A program made the position numbers and the translations under genes. Shown piece by piece: positions 44,749-53,897 of a stretch of 64,000 bases of DNA. Origin of the DNA: Aureliella helgolandensis (lineage in GTDB: Bacteria > Planctomycetota > Planctomycetia > Pirellulales > Pirellulaceae); contig NZ_CP036298.1 of assembly GCF_007752135.1 (NCBI RefSeq), positions 5,952,859 through 6,016,858 of the forward strand. Direction: 5' to 3'. Below the pieces are notes generated by a model that did no database searches, had not been told where the DNA came from, and was given only the letters and a program-made list of their open reading frames with translations. Numbering within the stretch: the stretch's first letter is position 1; each line of letters opens with the position of its first letter.

Positions 44749-44952
44749 CCGGGCTGTTGATTTAATCGCAATTTGAATTTCAATGCGGAGGTAGCATCCT
44801 TAATTGCCTTGTAGCGGAGTTTATCTTTCCTTGCTCTCCGGGCTGTTGATTTAATAGCGTCTTGAGTTTTAACGTGCAGGTAGCACCCCTAACCGCCCTG
44901 TAGTGGAGACCACCTGTCCTTGCTGACGCGGCGGGTTAATATTTCAACAGCC
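44749..44952. repeat. R2 element: one partial and one complete copy
   Basis: Partial unit 44749-44827 and complete unit about 44829-44952. The complete unit has 9-bp terminal inverted repeats GGCTGTTGA (44841-44849) and TCAACAGCC (44944-44952), 112 bp apart outer to outer. Shared blocks with the copies at 53.7 and 59.5 kb include CTTGCTGACGCGGCGGGTTA and GTAGCACCCC. No open reading frame; could be a MITE or structured RNA repeat. Confidence 0.75.
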
Positions 44953-45128
44953 ACGTGCGCAAGGATTGATCGTTTGCGTTACAGGGTGCTTTCGCGAGCT
45001 TCCTCCGCGTTTCAACAACAACGCTTTTAGATCAACGAGCCATGACGGATTGAGAGACGGGAGACCTATTGGGGCCGGGAATAGTGGCCGGCAAGTTTCA
45101 ATATTTGGGGGGATGAGTGGTAAACACT

Positions 45129-45149
45129 GTCCGGGGGACCATGCTACCA
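45129..45149 (-). repeat. Hairpin repeat family R1, copy 8 (inverted)
   Basis: On the minus strand it reads GGTAGCATGGTCCCCCGGAC: arms GTCC and GGAC around CCC, a third arm variant that still pairs. Confidence 0.65.
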
Positions 45150-45196
45150 ACCACGATGAGCAAGCAGATTCCGTGGATGAAGCGTTCGGGCCCCCC

Positions 45197-46750
45197 TCAG
45201 TCCCACCACCACCTGCGCACGGGCACTGCGGTTGAATGGGGCTCTGCGGTCGAGTCGGGACTAGTGGGCACTACCGAACGCGTAAGAAAATCTGACGTTT
45301 GCCACTGATCGCGACTTGCCATGGTACGAGGATCCATGGTAACTCCGCCACTAACCACCGCCACCACCGTTCCGTTCTTCAGCTTGTGCCAAGTGGTCAG
45401 CCCGGCTACCGATTTGGGTTCCACGGCCAGATCCGACTGAGCGGTTCCCAGCCCACATAGATTCGGGAACCAGGCGTCTAGAGAGGGCTGTCCGGTAGCT
45501 TCCACAACCAATTGCGTCGCGAGTGCCGCTTCGAACACGGCGCAAAGTCGCGCGTAATCGCGATGGGATGCTCGCAAGGTTGGCAGCGCACTGGAGAATT
45601 CGGCGGCAAAACTGTCGGCGGCGGGATCCCGTTTCCCGGTGGGGGCGCGGCCAGCCTGACCGACCCATTGTTGCTCGCTCATTACGACCACATTCTCGTC
45701 GGGTAATCGAAACAGGTCTCGCTGCGGATTCGCGTGAATTCTCTGGGAGGCGTAGGTAAACCACCAGCGCACCAGACTCTGCGCGGCGGCACTGTTGTCA
45801 TGGTCCATAAAATCAAAATAGCTTCTAACATTCGGGTGTACCTTGGCGGTACCGAAGCCCACTTGCTTCATATGCTCGTCGGCAGCGACCAAGGCGACTG
45901 CCGTGGCGGTGCGACCATTCATCCCAAAGACACGGACATGATGCGCACCAATTTGGTCCTGCAATTGTTCGGTCATGCTTTGCGGCTGTCGCGCCAATTG
46001 CCGCAGCACTCCGGGCTGTTCTAGCCACTTCTGAGCGGCTCTCAAACCATCGTCGGTCGGTTCAATAGTGCATCCCAGGGGTGGCCGATTGGGTCCAGCC
46101 AGCGAAGCGACGACTGCGACATCCTCTAAATGGAAACCTAGGCTGGCATCCCCTGCGGGGCCCGCCAACAACACATCTTCGTGCTCGAGATCGACTTGCA
46201 CAAATTCGATCCGAGATAGTCCCGCCAACTGCAGCACTTCCGCTGTCGGACGCTGGCCGGCCAGGGCGCAGGAATAAATCTCAGCATCCAATTCCTTGAG
46301 GGAGATCACCCTCAAGCGACTAGGAGTGCGCCAGGAGAGTTGCTGGGATTGCGAAGCAGGAGAGGCTAGCTGCGTGGATAGATCGCCGGACACCTCAACG
46401 TGCCGGAGCATTCCCTGGGGATCGATAAACACCCCAGATGGATAGGGCAAGATATTGCTGGTCCCCCCTTGTGAGAGCCAAGAGTCGGGATCGACCGTTT
46501 GCTGAATTAAATTCATCAGCGTGTCAAAGTCAGCTTGGGCCGCACCACCTGCTGCTCCACCGATCTCTCCAGTGGGCGTCTTAGGCACCAGTTCGCTCGC
46601 TGAGCGCTCAGCATTTATCGAGGGCACGCCGGTTAAGCCTGACTGCGCCCGGGCAGACAATGGTCCCAAGCCTGGAAAACCGATGCATAAAAAAACCAAG
46701 AGCATTGGCAATCCTGAATGGATTCGCACAACCACAGGCTGAACACGCAT
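45197..46750 (-). CDS. Exported DUF1598-type protein
   Basis: A 517-residue protein with a signal peptide (hydrophobic core LPMLLVFLCIGFPGLG, cleavage near SARAQ). The block DFDTLMNLIQQTVDPDSW, then SNILPYPSGVFIDPQGMLR, is what I associate with planctomycete DUF1598 proteins. No catalytic motif is recognisable. The middle holds AGDASLGFHLEDVAVVASL and a RLARQPQSM region; the C-terminus is Trp-rich (RRWWWD). Role unknown, likely periplasmic or extracellular. The stop lies among R1 and R2 repeats downstream. Upstream 83 bases separate it from trxA. Confidence 0.75.
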   Translation of the reverse strand: MRVQPVVVRIHSGLPMLLVFLCIGFPGLGPLSARAQSGLTGVPSINAERSASELVPKTPTGEIGGAAGGAAQADFDTLMNLIQQTVDPDSWLSQGGTSNILPYPSGVFIDPQGMLRHVEVSGDLSTQLASPASQSQQLSWRTPSRLRVISLKELDAEIYSCALAGQRPTAEVLQLAGLSRIEFVQVDLEHEDVLLAGPAGDASLGFHLEDVAVVASLAGPNRPPLGCTIEPTDDGLRAAQKWLEQPGVLRQLARQPQSMTEQLQDQIGAHHVRVFGMNGRTATAVALVAADEHMKQVGFGTAKVHPNVRSYFDFMDHDNSAAAQSLVRWWFTYASQRIHANPQRDLFRLPDENVVVMSEQQWVGQAGRAPTGKRDPAADSFAAEFSSALPTLRASHRDYARLCAVFEAALATQLVVEATGQPSLDAWFPNLCGLGTAQSDLAVEPKSVAGLTTWHKLKNGTVVAVVSGGVTMDPRTMASRDQWQTSDFLTRSVVPTSPDSTAEPHSTAVPVRRWWWD

Positions 46751-46833
46751 CAGTACACTTCCTTCGCCAAGAGCCGATGGGCGAGCCGGGGCTCACCCAT
46801 TGTCTAGATCGAAACATCGTAACCGTCGAGTAA

Positions 46834-47163
46834 CTACGCGGTTAGCGAAGTTACCGCTTCTTCCAACTTAGCCTGTGGAGGCATTCCGCGGAAGGTTTCG
46901 CTGACTTCACCGTTCTTAATGAGCAATAGAGTTGGAATGCTCTGAATGCCATATTTGGCGGTAATCGTCGGGTTGTCATCAATATTCAACTTCCCAATCT
47001 TTACGGAACCTGAAAATTGCTCTGCCAATTTGTCAATGAGCGGAGCAATTTGACGGCAAGGTCCACACCAAGGTGCCCAAAAATCGACTAAAACCCCAGT
47101 GCTCGAATCTAGCACTTCTTGCTGGAAGTTATCGTCTGTGAATTCTAGAGTGTGTTGTCCCAT
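46834..47163 (-). CDS. trxA: Thioredoxin
   Basis: A 109-residue cytoplasmic disulfide reductase. The active site WCGPC is at about residues 32-36 in VDFWAPWCGPCRQIAPL, the cis-Pro is in IQSIPTLLLIKNG, and the buried Asp lies in VLVDFWA. Length and all family marks are normal, so this is a standard TrxA. ATG 47163; a ribosome site GGAG is visible in AAAGGAGCTCC a few bases upstream. A pair of GGTTGACTGT direct repeats lies about 160 bases upstream. Confidence 0.95.
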   Translation of the reverse strand: MGQHTLEFTDDNFQQEVLDSSTGVLVDFWAPWCGPCRQIAPLIDKLAEQFSGSVKIGKLNIDDNPTITAKYGIQSIPTLLLIKNGEVSETFRGMPPQAKLEEAVTSLTA

Positions 47164-47520
47164 GAGGGAGCTCCTTTCAAAGTTAATGGACGGGATCGTC
47201 GCGTTGTATTGCTTCTTTTTCCACGGAAACTGCCAAGATCCCCCTGGGTCGCGGCCGCTGACATAGCAGCCACCTCCAGTTGGTCACCTACCGCATTTTG
47301 AGGATTAATCGATACGTTGGTTGACTGTTTCGACGGTTGACTGTGCACATCTTAAGCCATCCTCCCCTCTGTTCCACCAGTCTGAACAATTTTGGTCCTG
47401 ACGGGGCTGGTAATTCGGTTCGATAATTCGCTTCACTGACTAGGAGACGGAATTCCTGAGCTGTCCTTACAAATTGTTCTCGGAAAATTCTAAGGCCGCG
47501 CAGCTGGCGTGCGTGCCTGG
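47164..47520. other. Spacer upstream of trxA
   Basis: About 357 bases between trxA and the end of the VWA gene on the same strand. Direct repeats GGTTGACTGT at 47319-47328 and 47335-47344 are 16 bases apart, about one and a half helical turns, and might bind a regulator. Nothing else recognised. Confidence 0.4.
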
Positions 47521-49494
47521 TCAGATAGCCACCCGACGGGTATACACCACCCACTCCACCGACAGCACAACCAGGGCCGCCGCCAACAGCCAACGCCAGT
47601 ACTCGATGCGCACCACTTCCCGTACCGCGTCCGATGCAATCACATTCTGAGCGCCAATCATGACGTCCGTTCGCGGGGCCAAGTTGCTCTCCTGCTCGCT
47701 AAATAGGTTCACCGTAAACATCTGCAGCATGCGGTCGCTACCTGCCCCCCGGGCCTCATAGAACCCAGGCTCCTCCGTTTGCGTGAAAATCAGCTGGGCT
47801 TGCCCGGTGCGGTCAACGGAGGTTTGCCCCCCTTGCGGATTGAGGATCTCCACTTGGCTAAAGCGACTGGCCAAGTTCAGGGCGACGGGGTGCCCCGGCT
47901 GCACGCTGCGGGCACCTGCCGTCGATACCGCCCCCCCGAGGTATTCGAGGGCATTGAACACAAACACCGGAAAACTCCGCTTGATGGGCCAATCGGTGTT
48001 CGCCACGTCGCGATCTTCCGTTCGCTTCAGGAATGGCATGGCAATCACCGCATCTTGGTAGGCATCTCGCGGAGCCACGGCCATCAAAATCCCAGCATTG
48101 GAGCGGACCAATTCCGTTCCCCCGGCGGGCATCTGTAGCGCACGTCCTTCCACAATTTTAACGGTCCCCAGATCTACATATTGCAGCATGGGATGGGCGC
48201 GATTGGTATCGATCACAAATAGCGGCCCCGACGGCTCATCGGCGCGCCATGCATCCCCAGGGGGTAGCGTTCCAATGAACAGCGTGTTCGAAGCGGGGAG
48301 TGTCTGGGGCGCGCATTGATCAAAGATGAACAAATCGATGGTGCCCGATTCTGCCGACTGCTGAAACTCGGCCGATTCCATATCGCCCGGCCCAACCGTT
48401 CGCAGCGATGCCAAACTCTGCGCTTGCGGCGTGGCCAGCGCCGCTTCGAGCGCCGTATTGCCAGAGCTCACCAGCACGACCTCCAGTTGCCGCGGGGGAT
48501 CGAGTCCCGCAAAAGCAACGTTGTCGAAGGCGAAATCATCCTCCACCTCCAGCTCCAGTCGGAGCTGCCCCTGGTCGATGGCTGCCAGCTCAAAAGCTAC
48601 CCCCGTAGCCGACTGCGCCTCGATGGCGACATCGCTTGCATCCACCAATTCCCCATTAAGCATCAGGGACACTCGAAACTCAACGGGCTCGCTACCGAAG
48701 TTGTAAACTCTAGAAAAAGCCGCCACCTGCCCGTTGTTCTCCGTGTTGCGTTCGACGGTGAAAGCCAGAATTCCAACATTGCGAACGGCGGAATTACCAA
48801 TGGGGATGTATTCGGCAGTCAGGTTCCCAAGGTCCATTTGAGGTGTACCGAACCCACCATCGCTCAGGATGTACAAGGAGGCGGGCAACGCCTCGGCGAC
48901 TTGGATATCAACCATGTCTTCAATTTGACTAGTACGCCCAGGATTCGCCAAGCCAGCGGCCGCCCGCAGCGCTTCGTTCAAGTCGGTGGTGCGATTGGTG
49001 GGCTGAATCGCCTCCACGGCCGCCTTCAGCTTCCTCTTATCACCGGTAAACCCTTGCCGCACATCGGCTCGATCCGAAAACGCGACCACCATGGCTACGT
49101 CCCCGGGAGCAAGTCCATCCAACATCGCCCGCGTTTGCCGCTTGGCTTCCTCCAATCGTGATGTCTCCACGTCCGTTGCCTGCATGCTGCAGGAATTGTC
49201 GATCATGAAAATCGATCGGTTGCCCAGCGTCTGCTCCCCTCGCATACCTGGCCGCAAGCAGGCCAGAATCAACGCTAGGAGCGCCAACAATTGCAACAAC
49301 AGCAGTAGATTCTTGCGCAGGCGTTGCCAGATGCTGTTAACGTGCAGATCCTCAAGAGTACGCCTCCAGAGATAAGTACTCGGGACCTCCACCGGCGCCC
49401 GCCGCAGCTTGAGAAAGTAAAGCATTACAATCAGCGGCGGTACGGCAGCCATCACCAGCCACTGCCAGGGGCCGAGCATATTGATCCAGCTCAT
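47521..49494 (-). CDS. BatA/VWA-domain membrane protein
   Basis: A 657-residue protein. N-terminal BatA-type segment with two membrane helices (about residues 10-28 and 60-80, with LRRAPVEVPSTYLWRR between), a von Willebrand A domain (about 93-290) with the MIDAS motif D-N-S-C-S at 99-103 and later GFGTPQ-type loops, then beta-rich periplasmic domains, and a C-terminal helix (about 628-650). Typically works with DUF58 and MoxR-type AAA proteins in Bat-like systems. The ATG overlaps the DUF58 stop by four bases. The MoxR gene that normally heads such operons is not here. Confidence 0.88.
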   Translation of the reverse strand: MSWINMLGPWQWLVMAAVPPLIVMLYFLKLRRAPVEVPSTYLWRRTLEDLHVNSIWQRLRKNLLLLLQLLALLALILACLRPGMRGEQTLGNRSIFMIDNSCSMQATDVETSRLEEAKRQTRAMLDGLAPGDVAMVVAFSDRADVRQGFTGDKRKLKAAVEAIQPTNRTTDLNEALRAAAGLANPGRTSQIEDMVDIQVAEALPASLYILSDGGFGTPQMDLGNLTAEYIPIGNSAVRNVGILAFTVERNTENNGQVAAFSRVYNFGSEPVEFRVSLMLNGELVDASDVAIEAQSATGVAFELAAIDQGQLRLELEVEDDFAFDNVAFAGLDPPRQLEVVLVSSGNTALEAALATPQAQSLASLRTVGPGDMESAEFQQSAESGTIDLFIFDQCAPQTLPASNTLFIGTLPPGDAWRADEPSGPLFVIDTNRAHPMLQYVDLGTVKIVEGRALQMPAGGTELVRSNAGILMAVAPRDAYQDAVIAMPFLKRTEDRDVANTDWPIKRSFPVFVFNALEYLGGAVSTAGARSVQPGHPVALNLASRFSQVEILNPQGGQTSVDRTGQAQLIFTQTEEPGFYEARGAGSDRMLQMFTVNLFSEQESNLAPRTDVMIGAQNVIASDAVREVVRIEYWRWLLAAALVVLSVEWVVYTRRVAI

Positions 49495-50384
49495 CGCACC
49501 AAGCCTCGCTCACGAAGGTACTGCCCCACCATCACATCGGCGGTCTGATCGCTGCGTGCCAGTAGGTACATCACATCGCGCTGCGAACAAAAGCGTCGCG
49601 CTTGATCGACGAACGCAGCTAGAGTCGACTTGTATTTTTTGAGCAGCGCGTGACTGACAGATACCTCGGCTTCATCCTGATCTTCACAATCCACCAGCTT
49701 CAAGTCGCCTTGCAATTCTGGCTCCATCTCCTCGGGACTAAGCATGTGCACCACAAACAAATCCATTTGCTGACCGACCAACATCCGGAGGGCTGGCTCG
49801 TAGCCATTCTTCTCCATCAGATCGGTTAGCAGGACGACAATCCCGCGCCCAGTATTGCGCAGGCAAAATCGCTTGATGGCGTCGGTCAGCGAATAGATTT
49901 CATCCGGCTCGGCCGATTCTACGAAACTCTTCAATTGCGGCAATTGCGACCGGCCTCGGAGGACCGGACTCGACTTGTTCTGGGCCCCCAGAAATTCCAA
50001 TCGAACTCGATCGCCGCGACACATGCCGACGAATCCCAGGGCGGCCGCCAGCCGCTGGGCGGCAAAGAACTTGGTCGGCTGCCCGAAATTCATCGAAGGA
50101 CTCGAGTCGACTAAGAAATAGACATGCAAATCCTCTTCTTCCAAGAACAACTTGAGGAACAATTTATCAAGCCGCGCGTAGAGGTTCCAATCCACGAAAC
50201 GCAGATCATCTCCCGGAACGTAACTGCGGTAATCGGCGAATTCAACACTCTGCCCCTTGCGCCGACTTCGACGCTCCCCCTTCATTCGCCCCCGAAAGAC
50301 TTTGCGACTGACCAACTCCATGCGTTCCAGCCGAGCCAGCAGCTGTGGAGGCAATAACTCGGGTGTCAGGGTGTTTTCTGCCAT
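49491..50384 (-). CDS. DUF58 (VWA-like) protein
   Basis: A 297-residue cytoplasmic protein with the DUF58 signature KGQSVEFADYRSYVPGDDLR then FVDWNLYAR, followed by a VWA-like domain with VDSSPSMNFG as MIDAS. This family pairs with BatA/BatB-type proteins and a MoxR ATPase, in complexes thought to act as chaperones or for metal loading. First gene of the pair; ATG 50384. The 258 bases upstream hold no MoxR gene, as the next gene is divergent. Confidence 0.9.
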   Translation of the reverse strand: MAENTLTPELLPPQLLARLERMELVSRKVFRGRMKGERRSRRKGQSVEFADYRSYVPGDDLRFVDWNLYARLDKLFLKLFLEEEDLHVYFLVDSSPSMNFGQPTKFFAAQRLAAALGFVGMCRGDRVRLEFLGAQNKSSPVLRGRSQLPQLKSFVESAEPDEIYSLTDAIKRFCLRNTGRGIVVLLTDLMEKNGYEPALRMLVGQQMDLFVVHMLSPEEMEPELQGDLKLVDCEDQDEAEVSVSHALLKKYKSTLAAFVDQARRFCSQRDVMYLLARSDQTADVMVGQYLRERGLVR

Positions 50385-50642
50385 CGTGTCTCTCAGTCGC
50401 CAGTGCGCACGAGCAGCATCGGCTGCTTCGGTATCTAGTTGTTATAACAATTCCTCAGGGACTCGGGGCACTCGGGGGAAAGGCACTCGGAGTAACTTCA
50501 GGCCGCTAAAGATGGAGGGGACGATCGCGAAAACGGACCTGCGAATAGGGATGCCCCGCAGCCCCCTCTGACACCCTGACGCACACTGCGCTACAATTAG
50601 CCCCTACGACGCAACTCAACCGTTCATCGATCGGAGGCTATC

Positions 50643-53408
50643 GTGACCTTTCGTAATCCATATCCTATCCCATTCGCATTTTTACTCATTTCACTGATTT
50701 GTGCAGGAGCTTCTATGAGCCAAGCAGCTGACGCAGCCCTCGAGCATTCGACGACCATTGAAGGCATCACTGCGTATCGCTTGGAAAACGGTGCTCAAGT
50801 CCTGCTCTTTCCCGATGAGAGTAAGTCGATGGTCACCGTCAACATGACCGTCTTTGTCGGCTCCCGTCACGAGGGCTACGGCGAAGCAGGCATGGCTCAC
50901 TTGCTGGAGCACATGCTGTTCAAGGGAACTCCTGGGAACGAAAAGATCCCCGAAGAGCTGAAGAATCGAGGCGCGAATTTTAACGGCACCACTTGGCTCG
51001 ATCGCACCAACTACTACGAGACGCTTCCCGCTACCACCCCGGCTCAAGCCGAAGGCAACCTGGAATATGCAATTCGGCTCGAAGCCGACCGGCTGATGAA
51101 CAGTTTCGTCAAGGGAGAAGACCTCATCTCCGAGATGACCGTCGTGCGGAATGAATTTGAAAGTGGAGAAAACAATCCTCGCCGCATCCTGATGCAACGT
51201 GTTCAATCCGCGGCGTTCGATTGGCACAACTACGGGCGCAGCACGATCGGCAATCAAAGCGACATCGAACGAGTGCCCATCGACCGGCTCCAAGCTTTCT
51301 ATCGCAAGTTTTATCGTCCCGACAACATCATGGTCGTCGTGGCTGGCAAATTTGACATGGAACGAGCCCAGGAACTCATCGAACAGAATTTTGGAAGCTT
51401 GGCTGCTCCAGATGTTCCGCTCGACCGGACCTACACCACCGAACCACCTCAGGACGGTGAACGCACGGTGGCTTTGCGACGCGTGGGCAATACGCAGTAC
51501 ATCATGTCGGCCTACCACGTTCCCCCCGCCTCGCATCGCGACTACGCTGCCATCGAAATCCTGGCCTACATCTTTGGGACGGAACCGAGTGGTCGACTGT
51601 ACCAAGATCTAGTCCTGCCAGAGCTAGCGAGCAACAGCTCCACCTTCCCGCTCGCCCTGCACGATCCTGGCTTGATCATGTTCAACGCGCAGCTGCCCGT
51701 CGACAAGTCGATCGAAGCGGCGCGACAGGCCCTCATCCAGTCGGTGGAAGAAGTGGCTGCCAAACCGATTACCGCCGAAGAACTCTCGCGTGCTCAAACG
51801 CAATTCCTCAAAGAACGCGAGCTGCGCGCTGCCGATTCGATGAGTATCGCGGTGGAGTTGAGTGAATGGGCCGCCCAAGGCGATTGGCGACTCTATTTCC
51901 TCTTCCGTGACTACGTGGAATCCTTGACCCCCGAGGAGTGCACGGCAGTGGCCACCCAATACTTGAATCGCAACAACCGCACGTTGGGGCTGTTCATTCC
52001 AAGTGAAAAGACGCAGAAGGTGGAGATGCCCACCAAGCCAAATCTGAACGAGTTGCTAGCCGACTACGTGGGCCGAGAAGATATCCAGCAAGGCGAAGCG
52101 TTCGATCCCGATCCGTTGGCCATCGAAGCTCGCACCGAACGTGGCACGCTTAGCACCGGCCTCAAAACAGCCTTACTGCCCAAGCGGACGCGTGGGAGTA
52201 CCGTCAATCTCACCATCAACTTGCGCTACGGTAACGAGCAAAGCTTGCTGCCACTGCTGGCGGCAAACGAGTTCCTGCCTGAAATGATGATGCGTGGAAC
52301 CCAAGACCTAAGCTACGAACAACTTGAAGACCGACTCGATGCGCTGCGAGCGGAAATGCGGATGTCCGGCACCACCGGGCTGCTCAGCCTGTCGGTAGAA
52401 ACGAAACGCGAGTCGATGAGTGACTTGCTTCAACTCGTGGCAGATATCCTCCGGCACCCGCGGTTTGCCCGCGAAGAGTTAGAGGTCATCAAACGCCAGC
52501 AAATCTCGCGAATTGAAGCGCAAATGACCGAGCCAGGCACACTGGCTGGCATTGAGGTCCAACGCAAGCTTTCCCCCTATGACCCCTCGAACATTCGCTA
52601 TGTTCCAACCTTGGCCGAACGCATCGAACGGTACCAATCGGTAACGGTGGAGCAGCTGCAGGAAATTCACGCCACCCAGCTCGATGGACGCTACGGCGAA
52701 ATCACGGCAGTGGGGGATTTTGATCCCGAAGAATTGTTAGCGGCTTGTGAAACCATCTTTCAGGGCTGGACGTCGGACGTATCCTTCGCCCGTATCGCAA
52801 CTCCCGCCAATACCGACGTGCCCGGCAGCGTCTCGGAGATCATGACTCCCGACAAGGCCAATGCCATCTATTACGCAGGCATGCAAATTCCCATGCGCGA
52901 CGACGATCCCGATTACCCAGCATTGTTGGTCGGTAATTACGTGCTGGGAGCCGGCGCCCTGTCATCCCGTTTGGGCGATCGCGTGCGACAAAAAGAGGGG
53001 CTTTCCTACGGCGTTGGTTCCGGGCTCAACGCCCACCCGGTGGACAAGCGGACGAGCCTAACACTCTACGCCATCACCAACCCAGAGAATCGCGATCGAG
53101 TCGTCGAGGTGATTAGCGAAGAGCTAGAGCTACTCTTAGCCGATGGAATCACCGCTGCCGAATTGGATGCGGCCCAACAAGGCTTGCTGCAGAGCGAGCA
53201 ACTCGATCGCACCCAAGATCGCAATTTAACGTCCACGCTAGCTGGCACCATCTTCGCCAATCGTACCATGCAGTACTACAGCGACTTTGAACAGCACATT
53301 GCCGACTTGGATGTAGAAACGGTCAACGCGGCACTCCGCAAGTACATCGATCCCGAGCGCCTGGTAATCGTCACCGCTGGCGATTTCGCCAAGGTGGCGG
53401 CTGAGTAA
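50643..53408 (+). CDS. Exported M16 zinc peptidase (two M16 modules)
   Basis: A 921-residue pitrilysin/processing-peptidase-type protein. The signal peptide core (FAFLLISLICAGASMSQA) precedes module 1 with the inverted zinc motif H-x-x-E-H at 86-90 (AHLLEHMLFKGTP) and the distal Glu in VVRNEFESGENNP. Module 2 starts near residue 490 and lacks the zinc motif, as usual for the second half, but keeps the R/Y pattern GDRVRQKEGLSYGVGSG of the substrate-binding part. The start is GTG 50643 with GGAGG eight bases upstream. Degrades peptides in the periplasm. Stands alone. Confidence 0.93.
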   Translation: MTFRNPYPIPFAFLLISLICAGASMSQAADAALEHSTTIEGITAYRLENGAQVLLFPDESKSMVTVNMTVFVGSRHEGYGEAGMAHLLEHMLFKGTPGNEKIPEELKNRGANFNGTTWLDRTNYYETLPATTPAQAEGNLEYAIRLEADRLMNSFVKGEDLISEMTVVRNEFESGENNPRRILMQRVQSAAFDWHNYGRSTIGNQSDIERVPIDRLQAFYRKFYRPDNIMVVVAGKFDMERAQELIEQNFGSLAAPDVPLDRTYTTEPPQDGERTVALRRVGNTQYIMSAYHVPPASHRDYAAIEILAYIFGTEPSGRLYQDLVLPELASNSSTFPLALHDPGLIMFNAQLPVDKSIEAARQALIQSVEEVAAKPITAEELSRAQTQFLKERELRAADSMSIAVELSEWAAQGDWRLYFLFRDYVESLTPEECTAVATQYLNRNNRTLGLFIPSEKTQKVEMPTKPNLNELLADYVGREDIQQGEAFDPDPLAIEARTERGTLSTGLKTALLPKRTRGSTVNLTINLRYGNEQSLLPLLAANEFLPEMMMRGTQDLSYEQLEDRLDALRAEMRMSGTTGLLSLSVETKRESMSDLLQLVADILRHPRFAREELEVIKRQQISRIEAQMTEPGTLAGIEVQRKLSPYDPSNIRYVPTLAERIERYQSVTVEQLQEIHATQLDGRYGEITAVGDFDPEELLAACETIFQGWTSDVSFARIATPANTDVPGSVSEIMTPDKANAIYYAGMQIPMRDDDPDYPALLVGNYVLGAGALSSRLGDRVRQKEGLSYGVGSGLNAHPVDKRTSLTLYAITNPENRDRVVEVISEELELLLADGITAAELDAAQQGLLQSEQLDRTQDRNLTSTLAGTIFANRTMQYYSDFEQHIADLDVETVNAALRKYIDPERLVIVTAGDFAKVAAE

Positions 53409-53500
53409 TAGCCCTCCACATCGACAGGCCCCCAACACCCTCCCGCGTGCGAGAGGGTGGGCCGCTATGCAGCCGAGGAGGGCACTGGCGATTTGGCGTC

Positions 53501-53560
53501 AGCCCTCCCTTGAAAACCGTACGTGAGACGAGCCGCACGAGATCCTTCCACGCTCACCGG
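53501..53560 (-). mobile_element. Possible group II intron RNA remnant
   Basis: On the minus strand the sequence contains CACGTACGGTTTTCAAGGG and AGGGC, a string I associate with the stem just upstream of the reverse-transcriptase gene in bacterial group II introns. About 60 bases remain; no reverse transcriptase is present. Treated as a scrap, by memory of the motif only. Confidence 0.4.
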
Positions 53561-53624
53561 TTTGTAAAACAGTGAGTGGTTTTGGGTTTTACCGCGAAAG
53601 TACCACACCCAGTTGCACTGGAGT

Positions 53625-53760
53625 GGCAACCACCCTTCCTTGCTCACCGGGCTGTTGATTTAAAAGCGTTTTGAGTTTTAACATGAAGCTGGCACCCTAA
53701 TTACCCGGTAGCGGCGACCACCTATCCTTGCTGACGCGGCGGGTTACTATTTCAACAGCT
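53625..53760. repeat. R2 element, copy near 53.7 kb
   Basis: Begins TGGCAACCACCCTTCCTTGC and shows GGCTGTTGA (53650-53658) and TCAACAGC (53752-53759) as terminal inverted repeats, with the shared inner blocks TTGAGTTTTAAC and CTTGCTGACGCGGCGGGTTA. Length and order of blocks match the copy at 44.8 kb. Confidence 0.75.
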
Positions 53761-53897
53761 CGTCACGCGGCAGGTTGCGATTTCAACCAGTCCACTATTC
53801 CAACCAGCCAGTGAGCCGAGGCCCATGTGACGGCTATGTGATGACTAGGCTGTCGATGTTCAGCGAGTCGCAATCTGGTAGGCTACATTCGGCACCT

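Larger units (their letters stand above)
44653..45196. other. Convergent spacer filled with repeats
   Basis: About 540 bases with R1 copies 6-8 and one and a half copies of the R2 element. No gene supported. Confidence 0.7.
53409..53897. other. Convergent spacer with intron-like fragment and R2 element
   Basis: About 490 bases: a group II intron-like fragment (53501-53560), then an R2 copy (53625-53760) followed by a degenerate extra half-unit to about 53790. No gene supported. Confidence 0.6.
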
